This document shows, piece after piece, positions 35,002-42,840 of a DNA stretch of 64,000 nucleotides. The notes beneath the pieces were generated by a model. It had not been told where the DNA came from, did not search any database, and was given only the letters and a program-made list of their open reading frames with translations. Within the stretch, counting starts at the first letter, position 1, and each line of letters starts with the position of its first letter. Position numbers and translations under genes: made by a program. The stretch comes from an uncultured Bacteroidia bacterium. GTDB lineage: Bacteria; Bacteroidota; Bacteroidia; J057; CALAJH01. The stretch is taken from positions 1 to 64,000 of the forward strand of contig CALAJH010000030.1 in assembly GCA_937922655.1 (NCBI GenBank), read 5' to 3'.

Positions 35002-35877
35002 ATGCTTGAAAACATCCAATCGGCCCTCTCGTGGCTCAACCTGCATCCCTCGTGGTTTTTGGCGATTCGTGCGGCGTTGATTGTCGTGGTCACTTTCGTC
35101 GTCGCTCGTTTTTCGCGGCGTTGGGTAAACCTCTATTACAAGCCCGTCGGGGAAAAACGTCTGCATTTGGATCCGACGGTTTCCTCGTTTTTAAAAAACC
35201 TTACTTCGGCCGCCATTTACTTCTTGGGATTCATCGCGGCGGCGTACTCCATACCCCAATGGCGGGAAATGTTCGTTTCGGTTTTTGCGGGGGCGGGAAT
35301 ATTGGCGGCCATCGTCGGTTTTGCCGCTCAACAGCCGCTTTCCAACATCATCAACGGTTTGTTTATCGTTATATTTCGGCCCATTCGGGTCAACGACGTG
35401 ATTCGGGTCGACCAATTGGGACTCGGCGTGGTCGAAGACATTACCATTCGCCACACCATTATCCGCAGTTTTGAAAACCAGCGCATCGTCATTCCGAATA
35501 CGCAACTTTCCAACGCCGCCATCGTCAATTTTCATTTGGTGGACGAGCGCATACGTCGTTTCGTCGAATTTGTGTTTATTCACGGCTCGCCCGTCGAACG
35601 AATCATTGAAATCATGCGCGAGGAGGCCGAAAAACATCCTTTGGCCATCGACGCCAGAACGCACGATGAAATTGCCGAAGGACGTTCGAAAATCGAGGTG
35701 TTGGTCGTGGGGGTTTTGCCCGAGGGTTTGCGGGTCCGCGCCATCGTTTGGACCAAGAATTTTGACGACGCATGGGACGTTCACTGCGACCTCAATCGTA
35801 TTTTGGTTTCCCGATTTGTCGCCGAGGGCATAACGCTTGTGCAAGCGGACGTACTGCGCACTCCCCCTTCGGCCTAA
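35002..35877 (+). CDS. Small-conductance mechanosensitive channel, MscS family
   Basis: A 291-residue inner-membrane protein with three hydrophobic segments: about 18-38 (FLAIRAALIVVVTFVVA), about 68-86 and about 95-125. The third is the pore helix, with the Gly/Ala pattern FAGAGILAAIVGFAAQQPLSNIINGLFI seen in MscS. The beta domain follows (RPIRVNDVIRVDQLGLGVVEDITIRHTIIRSFENQRIVIPN), then the alpha/beta C-terminal domain to residue 291. It opens as a heptameric pore under membrane tension and releases solutes on osmotic downshock. The stop codon overlaps the convergent DegT gene by 4 bases. Confidence 0.93.
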   Translation: MLENIQSALSWLNLHPSWFLAIRAALIVVVTFVVARFSRRWVNLYYKPVGEKRLHLDPTVSSFLKNLTSAAIYFLGFIAAAYSIPQWREMFVSVFAGAGILAAIVGFAAQQPLSNIINGLFIVIFRPIRVNDVIRVDQLGLGVVEDITIRHTIIRSFENQRIVIPNTQLSNAAIVNFHLVDERIRRFVEFVFIHGSPVERIIEIMREEAEKHPLAIDARTHDEIAEGRSKIEVLVVGVLPEGLRVRAIVWTKNFDDAWDVHCDLNRILVSRFVAEGITLVQADVLRTPPSA

Positions 35878-37004
35878 ACCTTCTTAAAGTATTCGCGCAC
35901 GTTTTCGACGACGTAGCTCGTTTGTGCGTCGGTCAAATAGGCGTGCATCGGCAGGCTGAGCACCGTTTGGGACAAACGGGTGGAAACGGGAAGCTTGTCG
36001 TCGGTGTATTTCGGATTTTTGTACGCGTTTTGGGCGTGGACGGGTAAAGGATAAAAGATGACGTTGGGAATGTTTTTCGAGGATAAATGTTGGGAGAGTC
36101 CGTCGCGCAAACTTTGGTTTTCCACCACAATCGTGTATTGATGATAAACGTGGGTGGAAAACGGAGCGGTTTGGGGCGTACGGATTTGGGGAATGTCGGC
36201 AAAACCCGCGTCGTAGGTTTTGGCGACGGTGCGGCGTTTTTCGTTTTCCGCGTCCAGAAGCGGCAATTTTGCCGACAACACCGCCGCTTGCAACGAATCC
36301 AGTCGCGAATTGACCCCTACTTTGTCGAAGTAATAACGACGGTTTTGTCCGTGGTTGGCAACGGTTTCCAAATCTTTGCCCAGCGCAGGGTCTTGGGTGA
36401 AGATCGCGCCGCCGTCGCCGTAACAACTCAAGTTTTTCGACGGATAAAACGACGTACAACCCACGGTTCCTATTGTACCGGCCATGCCTTGGCGCTTTTG
36501 ACCCGAATAGCGGGCGCCGACGGCCTGCGCCGCATCCTCAATGACGAAAATCCCCCGGTTTTCCGTCAAATCCATGACGGCGTCCATGTCGGCGCATTGG
36601 CCGAAGAGATGCACCGGTACGACGGCTTTGGTTTTGGGACTTAGCGCGTCGGCAACGCGGTTTGGGTCGATGTTAAAGGTTATGGGGTCGACGTCGACCA
36701 ATACGGGGGTCAATCGCAACAGGGCAATGACCTCGACCGTTGCGATGTAGGTAAAGTCGGGAACGACAACCTCGTCGCCCGGTTGGAGGCCGAGGGCCAT
36801 CATAGCCACTTGGAGCGCGTCGGTGCCGTTGGCGCAGGGAACGACGCACTTTACGTCAAGGTACCGAGCCAGTTCGGAGCTAAAATTTTTTACCGCCGGG
36901 CCGTTGATGAACGTCGTCGTTTCCAGAACCTCGTTCATTCTTTGGCGGACTTCCGCCTCGATGACCCGAAACTGTGTTTCGAGGTCGACCATTTTGATTT
37001 GCAT
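35874..37004 (-). CDS. DegT/DnrJ/EryC1/StrS-family sugar aminotransferase (WbpE-like)
   Basis: A 376-residue PLP enzyme that transaminates a keto-nucleotide sugar during surface polysaccharide synthesis. Visible features are VDLETQF at the start, the NGTDALQVAM cofactor loop, FTYIATVEVIALL, LFGQCADMDA, VIEDAAQAVGA, and the PLP lysine in FYPSKNLSCYGDGGA, then GVNSRLDSLQAAVL. The FTYIATVE...GQCADMDA combination resembles WbpE/WlbC, which act on UDP-3-keto-N-acetylglucosaminuronate, but the substrate cannot be fixed. It starts 10 bases downstream of the wzz stop, so the two form an operon. Confidence 0.88.
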   Translation of the reverse strand: MQIKMVDLETQFRVIEAEVRQRMNEVLETTTFINGPAVKNFSSELARYLDVKCVVPCANGTDALQVAMMALGLQPGDEVVVPDFTYIATVEVIALLRLTPVLVDVDPITFNIDPNRVADALSPKTKAVVPVHLFGQCADMDAVMDLTENRGIFVIEDAAQAVGARYSGQKRQGMAGTIGTVGCTSFYPSKNLSCYGDGGAIFTQDPALGKDLETVANHGQNRRYYFDKVGVNSRLDSLQAAVLSAKLPLLDAENEKRRTVAKTYDAGFADIPQIRTPQTAPFSTHVYHQYTIVVENQSLRDGLSQHLSSKNIPNVIFYPLPVHAQNAYKNPKYTDDKLPVSTRLSQTVLSLPMHAYLTDAQTSYVVENVREYFKKV

Positions 37005-37014
37005 GTGCTAAATT

Positions 37015-37971
37015 TTAATTTTCGCCGTTCAAAGCCCGGCGAATCAGCGGCATATACACCAAGCCCAAAATCGTAAACGTCGCCGCGCCGAAGGCAAAAC
37101 CCGCCACGATGAGCAGACGCTTGGGACGCGCCCTGAATTTTGCGGGAACCCCTCGCGCCGTAACGTTTATCAACGACGGGTAAACGGCCAAATTTTCTTT
37201 TCTGAAAACCAGTTCGTTGACCATGTCGGCGATGTGTTCTTCCAGATATCTGAGCCGGTATTCGGTGGATTGTACTTGGTCGTAAAGCCGATGAAAATCG
37301 GCTTGGGCGAAGGCGGGTAAAAGCTGTTGGGAAACGGTCTCGCTTAGGTGGTCGAGGTGGTAGACCTTGTATCTTTTGCGAATCACGGCCATGGAGTCTA
37401 TCAGCGCTTTTCGTTCCGCCTCCATGCGTTGAATGCTTTTTTCCAACGCCGCAATTCCTTCTTTGCGCCGCGCCACCGACTCCACAAATCCGTCGGCGTA
37501 CGACAGCAGTTCGTTGGCGACGTCCGCCGCCGTTTGTGGACTTTCGTCGTAAACCTGTATTTCCACCGTGGAAAACGACGAAACTCGGATTTTTACCTTC
37601 GACTCGTATTTTTCTTTTAACAACTTGTACCGCCGGGATTCATTGCTTATACCGTCCAAACGGTAATGTCTTTGAAGATTAAATTTTTGGGCGACGTGCA
37701 GAAACGCGGAGTCGGACTGCAGGGCGCCGGCCACGCGTTCCAAGTCCTCGATTTTTGCCGCTCCGAAACCCATGTAGCGGATTTTGAGAAAGTTGAGGGA
37801 TTTGACGTCGTCGAAGCTTGGCGGTACCAACGAGGCGACGCTTAGATACTCGGGCGGGGTGAATACGATGTAAACGCCGCCAAGCGCCGCGCCTATTAAC
37901 GTCGCAAACATTACCGTCCATCTTCGACTCCACAAGTTCGAAAATTCGTTTTGGAGGTGTTGCCGGGTCAT
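37015..37971 (-). CDS. Wzz/chain-length-determinant family protein
   Basis: A 318-residue inner-membrane protein with the polysaccharide copolymerase layout: TM1 near residues 20-38 (MFATLIGAALGGVYIVF), a periplasmic region with long coiled-coil helices (about 170-250), and TM2 near 290-308 (AGFAFGAATFTILGLVYM). There is no tyrosine kinase domain. The conserved Wzz start after TM1 (PPEYLSVASLVPP) is visible. It sets or supports glycan chain length during export. It heads an operon with the DegT aminotransferase, and a -7 box lies only 7 bases before its ATG. Confidence 0.82.
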   Translation of the reverse strand: MTRQHLQNEFSNLWSRRWTVMFATLIGAALGGVYIVFTPPEYLSVASLVPPSFDDVKSLNFLKIRYMGFGAAKIEDLERVAGALQSDSAFLHVAQKFNLQRHYRLDGISNESRRYKLLKEKYESKVKIRVSSFSTVEIQVYDESPQTAADVANELLSYADGFVESVARRKEGIAALEKSIQRMEAERKALIDSMAVIRKRYKVYHLDHLSETVSQQLLPAFAQADFHRLYDQVQSTEYRLRYLEEHIADMVNELVFRKENLAVYPSLINVTARGVPAKFRARPKRLLIVAGFAFGAATFTILGLVYMPLIRRALNGEN

Positions 37972-37978
37972 GCGTGTG

Positions 37979-37986
37979 CAAAGTTA
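37979..37986 (-). promoter_or_regulatory. -7 box abutting the wzz start codon
   Basis: Minus-strand TAACTTTG ends 7 bases before the ATG at 37971; transcription would begin at or next to the start codon. The -33 position has ATTG at 17 bases, off the usual spacing. Confidence 0.45.
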
Positions 37987-38092
37987 GAAAAAAAACGCCC
38001 GCTCAATGAAAAAGAGTACAAAACACGGAGCTTTTCCTCGTATGTGAAACGCAAAGCGTCGTTAAACGCCCCTCGCGGTAATTCGGCGGCGG

Positions 38093-38935
38093 TTACGTTT
38101 TGGATTGGGGTTGGGCGTTTTCTTTTTCGACCGCTTGAATTTGTTCGGCCGTCAAGCCGAAGCGGCGTTCGCGGCATTGGTAGTCGTAAAGGGCGGCGTG
38201 GAAATGAATTTTACGGAAGTCGGGCCAGAACGTATCCGTAAACCAAAGTTCGGTATAAGCGCAATCCCAGAGAAGAAAGTTGCTGATGCGTTTTTCCCCG
38301 CCGGTGCGAATAAGGAGTTCGGGTTCGGGTAGATGGCGGGTGTCCAAATATTTTTTGACGTCGTTTTCGGTGAGCCGTTCGGCTAGGACTTGTCCCGCGG
38401 CGGCCAAGCGACAAAGTTCTTGGACGGCGCGAAGAATTTCGGCCCTCCCGCCGTAATTTAACGCCAAATTTAGACAGAGGCGGTCGTTTTGGGCGGTTAG
38501 CGTTTCAACCCGCGCAAGTTCGTCGCGTACCGTCGCCGGCAGACCCGAAACGTCGCCCACCGTCGTCAAGCGAACGCCGTTTCGGGTCATGGTCGAAAGT
38601 TGTTTTTTGAGTTGTCCGGAAAGCAGGGTCATGAGCGCGGAAACCTCGCTCGACGGCCTGTTTTTGTTTTCCGTGGAAAAGGCGTAAAGCGTCAAAAACG
38701 GGATGCCGAGTTCGGCGGCGGCTTCGACGGTTTCCTGCACCGCCACAACGGCTTGTCTATGGCCAAAGACCCGGGGTTTTCCGCGCATTTGGGCCCAACG
38801 TCCGTTGCCGTCCATAATCACGGCCACGTGCAACGGCAGGCGCTCGTGATTGACGGGAAATTCCGGGAACGCGAGGGCGTTGGGGGCCGGCGGTCTGAGT
38901 TTGGCCTCAAACTTCATGGACTTTGGCTTTGGCAC
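38093..38935 (-). CDS. uppS: Isoprenyl transferase (undecaprenyl diphosphate synthase)
   Basis: A 280-residue cis-prenyltransferase that makes the C55 lipid carrier for peptidoglycan and polysaccharide synthesis from FPP and IPP. Conserved regions are HVAVIMDGNGRWAQMRGKPRVFGH (catalytic Asp and substrate loop), LTLYAFSTENKNRP, LNLALNYGGRAEI, PELLIRTGGEKRISNFLLWDCAYTELWF and FWPDF. The start at 38935 overlaps the upstream GNAT-like gene by 29 bases; the in-frame ATG at 38917 is a good alternative with an 11-base overlap. The overlap means the two genes are translated from one message. Confidence 0.95.
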   Translation of the reverse strand: MPKPKSMKFEAKLRPPAPNALAFPEFPVNHERLPLHVAVIMDGNGRWAQMRGKPRVFGHRQAVVAVQETVEAAAELGIPFLTLYAFSTENKNRPSSEVSALMTLLSGQLKKQLSTMTRNGVRLTTVGDVSGLPATVRDELARVETLTAQNDRLCLNLALNYGGRAEILRAVQELCRLAAAGQVLAERLTENDVKKYLDTRHLPEPELLIRTGGEKRISNFLLWDCAYTELWFTDTFWPDFRKIHFHAALYDYQCRERRFGLTAEQIQAVEKENAQPQSKT

Positions 38936-40133
38936 GGTTGTCTATGGCGACGGCCCGGGCTTTTTGTGCCGCCGCCCGTTTTTCGGGGTCGAAAATGTAT
39001 CGGAAGGTGCGATGTTCGCGGGCAAAGGCCGCGCCCGTTGCGTCCATGACCGCCTTCATGCCCGGGTTGAAGTCCCCCACCCAGCTCAACTCAATTTTTT
39101 TGAAACCCAAACGACGACAGTCGTCCATCGGAAGAATGGCCATGGCCGATTCCACCCCGTGCTTCTGAAATTTGGGTTTGACCCCCATAATCATCACCCG
39201 TCCGCGCGTCAAAATTCCGTTTTTTCGGTACCACTCGAATTTGTTGCGTTTGCGCCACATGAACATCAGTCCGTCCCAAAGCGAAAGTTTGCCCCGAAAC
39301 GGCTTGATGATTTGATTCAAATCGGGTAGGCAAATTAGAAAACCCGCCGGCTCGCCTTTGACGAACGCAAATATCGTCATCTCCTCGATAAGTATCATAC
39401 TCAGCTCCGACACGATTTGTCGTACCTCTTCGGCTTCCAAAGGAACGAAATGTTCGTGAAAGCGCCATGCGTCGTTGTATATTTCCCTGAAATATTCGCC
39501 GAAAACGTCGAGCTTGTCTTTGCTTGCGTATTTGACCGATACGTTGTATTTTTCCTGCGCGTATTTGGTGATTTTAACGAAGCGTTCGGGCGGGGGCTGG
39601 GCCAGGTCGAGCTCTTTGGACGACTGAACGAAATAAACGTCGAAGCCGTAGTTTTCAAAAAAACGGAGATAGTAGGGGGGATTGTAAGGCATGCCGTAAG
39701 CGGTTTGGGAAAAACCTTTGACGAGCAGACCCGTATTGCGGTCGTTTTCGCCGAAATTGACGGGGCCGTCCATGGCTTCCATGCCCCATGCGCGCAGTTG
39801 CGCCCGTGCCGCGTCGAAAAGGGCGAAAGCCGTCTCGTCGTCGTCGATGCATTCAAAAAAACCGACGCCGCCGGTGGGCTGTTCAAACTTCATGGCACGT
39901 TTTTTTTGATAAAACGCGGCGATTCTCCCAACGAGACGGCCTTTTTGATAGGCGACGAAACATCGTGCGTCCCCGTCCTTGAACGCCGGATTTTTTGCCC
40001 GGTTAAAGAGCAGATTGCGAAGCTCGACGTCGAGCGGGCAAACCCAATTCGGGTCTTTGGCGTACAAGGCGCGCGGAAAGTCCAAAAACGCTTGTATTTC
40101 CGCGGCCGTGTCCGTTTTCCTAATTTCGGTCAT
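38907..40133 (-). CDS. GNAT-like protein of unknown substrate (YghO-like)
   Basis: A 408-residue cytosolic protein. The N-terminal half (FVAYQKGRLVGRIAAF, NFGENDRNTGLLVKGF) and C-terminal half (RGRVMIMGVKPKFQKHGVESAM, FKKIELSWVGDFNPGM) both show N-acetyltransferase-like strands. The spacing VKPKFQKHGV corresponds to the acetyl-CoA loop (Q/RxxGxG/A), though it is degenerate. The family is common in Bacteroidota next to cell-envelope genes and resembles E. coli YghO, which has no known reaction. It overlaps uppS and probably shares its promoter. Confidence 0.7.
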   Translation of the reverse strand: MTEIRKTDTAAEIQAFLDFPRALYAKDPNWVCPLDVELRNLLFNRAKNPAFKDGDARCFVAYQKGRLVGRIAAFYQKKRAMKFEQPTGGVGFFECIDDDETAFALFDAARAQLRAWGMEAMDGPVNFGENDRNTGLLVKGFSQTAYGMPYNPPYYLRFFENYGFDVYFVQSSKELDLAQPPPERFVKITKYAQEKYNVSVKYASKDKLDVFGEYFREIYNDAWRFHEHFVPLEAEEVRQIVSELSMILIEEMTIFAFVKGEPAGFLICLPDLNQIIKPFRGKLSLWDGLMFMWRKRNKFEWYRKNGILTRGRVMIMGVKPKFQKHGVESAMAILPMDDCRRLGFKKIELSWVGDFNPGMKAVMDATGAAFAREHRTFRYIFDPEKRAAAQKARAVAIDNRAKAKVHEV

Positions 40134-40158
40134 ATTTGATTTCGCCGTGTCGCGGCCG

Positions 40159-40166
40159 CAAAAGTA
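40159..40166 (-). promoter_or_regulatory. -7 box upstream of the GNAT-like/uppS pair
   Basis: Minus-strand TACTTTTG lies 25 bases before the ATG at 40133. No -33 TTTG at standard spacing. Confidence 0.4.
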
Positions 40167-40205
40167 GTTAATTTTCCCGTAACCTTGTAGCGGCCGGGGC
40201 CCGGC

Positions 40206-41300
40206 TTATTGCGTCGGCGAACCGGCGCCCGTGGGTTTGGGAACGGTCGTAAAACGCCCTTGCGACAAGGCCGCAAGGTTGGCGATTTGATACAACAAAC
40301 GTGCGCCGACTATCGCGTCCCAGTCGTTTTCCCCTCCGACTTCGCAAAGGTCGAAGCCGATAATCGTTCTGCCGCTTTCGACCACCCGGCGTATCAAATA
40401 CACCGCCTCTTCGAAAAGCAACCCCCCGGGTACCGGGGTGCCCGTGTTGGGACAAAGCGAGGGATGGAGTCCGTCGATGTCGAAGGTAATATAGACGAGC
40501 GGGGGCAAAGATTCTACAATCCGGTTGCAAACGGCGGCATAGGTTTGGCCTTCGAACAGGGCGCGTTTGAGTTCGCGGTCGGTGAAGGCGACGATTCTCC
40601 CTCCCGAACCCGCGATATAGTCGGCCTCCGAACGGCAATAGTCCCGAATGCCCACCTGTACGATTTTTTCCACGTTCTTGATTTGGGCGACGTTGTGGGC
40701 TATCGAGGCGTGGGAATAGTCGAAACCCGTGTACCTGACCCGCAAATCCGCGTGCGCGTCAATCTGTAAGACCCCGAACGATTCGTAGCGTTCGGACAAG
40801 GCTTGAATCAAGCCCAACGGTACGCTGTGTTCCCCGCCCAAAATGCCGACGAGTTTGTTTTTATCGAGCCATTCGCCCGCGGTGCGCAACATCCAATGCC
40901 GAAACTCCTCGCAGGCGTCGTTGATGGTTCGGCCGAAAAGCCGGTCGGCCTCGTGTGCGTCGCCACCGTTCTCCAAAAATTCGATGCACGCCCGCGACTT
41001 ACGACGGGTAATGCCGTTGGTTTCGACGACCCACGGATTGAGCGGCAGCATCGCCACGCCCAGCTTCCATGCCTCGGGGATGTGTTCGTCGTACAAATCC
41101 AACTGTGGCGACGCGGCCAACACCGCCTCGGGGCCGTCGGCCGTGCCGCTACGATACGAAACCGTCACTTCCCACGGCGCGGGTATCACCACCACCTCCG
41201 ACTCCTCGGCGTTGAACGGCAAACCGAACAGATTGCCGTTGATTTTTCCAATGTCGTCGGGGTCGAAACGTTGTATTTTCTGGAGTTTGGAAGCGTTCAA
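40206..41300 (-). CDS. speB: Ureohydrolase, agmatinase-type (SpeB family)
   Basis: A 364-residue arginase/agmatinase-fold enzyme with a binuclear manganese site: GILGGEHSVPLG, LQIDAHADLRVRYTG and ITFDIDGLHPSLCPNTGTPVPGGL supply the metal-binding His and Asp residues, and GFDLCEVGGEND the late acidic residues. DGLHP replaces the more common DGLDP. It would hydrolyse agmatine to putrescine and urea; other guanidino substrates cannot be excluded. It begins 1 base after the speD-speE fusion stop, so they are translationally linked. Arginine decarboxylase is not in the window. Confidence 0.88.
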   Translation of the reverse strand: MNASKLQKIQRFDPDDIGKINGNLFGLPFNAEESEVVVIPAPWEVTVSYRSGTADGPEAVLAASPQLDLYDEHIPEAWKLGVAMLPLNPWVVETNGITRRKSRACIEFLENGGDAHEADRLFGRTINDACEEFRHWMLRTAGEWLDKNKLVGILGGEHSVPLGLIQALSERYESFGVLQIDAHADLRVRYTGFDYSHASIAHNVAQIKNVEKIVQVGIRDYCRSEADYIAGSGGRIVAFTDRELKRALFEGQTYAAVCNRIVESLPPLVYITFDIDGLHPSLCPNTGTPVPGGLLFEEAVYLIRRVVESGRTIIGFDLCEVGGENDWDAIVGARLLYQIANLAALSQGRFTTVPKPTGAGSPTQ

Positions 41301-41301
41301 T

Positions 41302-42573
41302 TTATGACGACAATAAGGTTTTTACGTAATTGGGCAAGGCAAAAGCGGCGCGATGGATTTCCGCGTTGTAGTATTGCGTGGCGTGGGCGGACAAAAGCGC
41401 GTTTTGTCGTTTTTCGTCGGCAACGGGCGAAACGTCGCCTTTCGCACAGTACGCCAACGACCACGTCCCCGTCGGATACGTCGGAACGGAAATCAGGTAG
41501 CAATGTACTTTGTCGTTGCCGAAAAGTTTGCGGTAGAGCGCGTAAATTTCTTTGAAAACCTTGACGTTGAAACGCGGGGACTCGCTTTGGGTAATCATCA
41601 CGCCGGGGTCTTTGAGAATGCGGTGGGCGTGGCGGTAAAACTCTTCGGTGAAAAGGCCTTCGGCGGGGCCGACGGGGTCGGTCGAATCGACGATGACGAC
41701 GTCGAAGGCGGCGTCGGGGCAGTTTTTGACGTACGCTATGCCGTCCTCGACGCGAAGTTCGAGTTTGGGATGGTCGAAGGCGGCGGCAATGGCGGGCAAA
41801 TGTTCTTTGGCCGCCTCGATGACCAAAGCGTCGATTTCGACCATGACCACTTTTTCCAGTTCGGGATGACGAACGATTTCACGTACCGCGCCCCCGTCGC
41901 CTCCGCCGATAATCAACACGCGTTTGGGGTTGGGGTGGGTGAGCATCGGTACGTGCGTAATCATTTCGTGATAGACGTATTCGTCCTTGTCGGTGGTCAT
42001 GACCATGCCGTCGAGCGTCATCATTTTGCCGTAGGCGAAGGTGTCGATAATTTCCACCTTTTGGTACGGCGATTGTTTTTTATACAGTATTTCGCCGGTG
42101 TGGCGCAGGGAAAGGGCGATGTCTTGACCGCGTTCGGTGAACCAGACGTTGCGGTGAACGGGGGCCTCGGCCGGCCGGTCGCGGTTGGTTTCGTAGTCTT
42201 CGCGTTCGGCCAATTTCGGCAAAAGCTCCAAGACCCCGCGCGACATTTCTATCGCCGAACCGTGAGCGGCCTTCAAACCCGCCAACAAATGACGGTAACA
42301 GTCCCATGGATTGACCTGCGAGCCGCAAGTGAACACGTCCACCGACGCATATCCGTATTCGGGCCAAGTGTGAATCGCCAAATGACTTTCCTGAATAACG
42401 ACCACCCCGGAAACGCCGAACGGCGAAAAGTGGTGAAACGTCGAATTGATGATGGTGGCGCCGGCAATTTTTGCCGCGCCCAGCATCGTCTGTTCGATAT
42501 GCGTAACGTCGTTCAACACTTCGGGCGGACAGCCGTAGTACTCGACGATGATGTGTTGCCCTAAACTTTCCAT
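41302..42573 (-). CDS. speDE: Fusion of S-adenosylmethionine decarboxylase and spermidine synthase (SpeD-SpeE)
   Basis: A 423-residue fusion. Residues 1-130 are a class IB SpeD proenzyme with numbering matching the T. maritima enzyme: cleavage between Glu62 and Ser63 in QESHLAIHTWPE gives the pyruvoyl group, with Ser55, His68 and Cys83 all present. Residues 150-423 are spermidine synthase: LYKKQSPYQKVEI, VLIIGGGDGGAVREI (SAM-type nucleotide loop), VVIVDSTDPVGPAEGLF (catalytic Asp) and ITQSESP. One chain thus makes decarboxylated SAM and uses it to convert putrescine to spermidine. It leads an operon with speB, which supplies putrescine. The fusion has a clear junction near residue 135. Confidence 0.93.
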   Translation of the reverse strand: MESLGQHIIVEYYGCPPEVLNDVTHIEQTMLGAAKIAGATIINSTFHHFSPFGVSGVVVIQESHLAIHTWPEYGYASVDVFTCGSQVNPWDCYRHLLAGLKAAHGSAIEMSRGVLELLPKLAEREDYETNRDRPAEAPVHRNVWFTERGQDIALSLRHTGEILYKKQSPYQKVEIIDTFAYGKMMTLDGMVMTTDKDEYVYHEMITHVPMLTHPNPKRVLIIGGGDGGAVREIVRHPELEKVVMVEIDALVIEAAKEHLPAIAAAFDHPKLELRVEDGIAYVKNCPDAAFDVVIVDSTDPVGPAEGLFTEEFYRHAHRILKDPGVMITQSESPRFNVKVFKEIYALYRKLFGNDKVHCYLISVPTYPTGTWSLAYCAKGDVSPVADEKRQNALLSAHATQYYNAEIHRAAFALPNYVKTLLSS

Positions 42574-42840
42574 CTTTTGGATTGAGTCGCCAAATTACGC
42601 ATTTCGTTTATTTTATTCGGAGTTGCGGCCATTTTTGTTTCCACAGTTGAAACGCCGGGTACGTTAAACGGGCAACGGTAATCGTTCTTCAACTATTTTC
42701 AGGGTTGTTGTTTTAATTCCGTATGGATTTTGCGTCGTTATCCGTTTCCCGCCGCCGTTTGCAAGGCGGTTTGCACGGGGCGGCGTTGAATGCAAAGTTT
42801 GCCGTCGCCCCGATCGGCCGCGCTCGCGTTAGTTTGGTTT
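42574..42840. other. Intergenic region between cusA and speDE
   Basis: This 267-base gap lies downstream of cusA and upstream of speDE, all on the minus strand. Neither a clear terminator for cusA nor a full promoter for speDE is seen; a degenerate TAATTTG lies just before speDE. Short ORFs here are not convincing. Confidence 0.5.
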
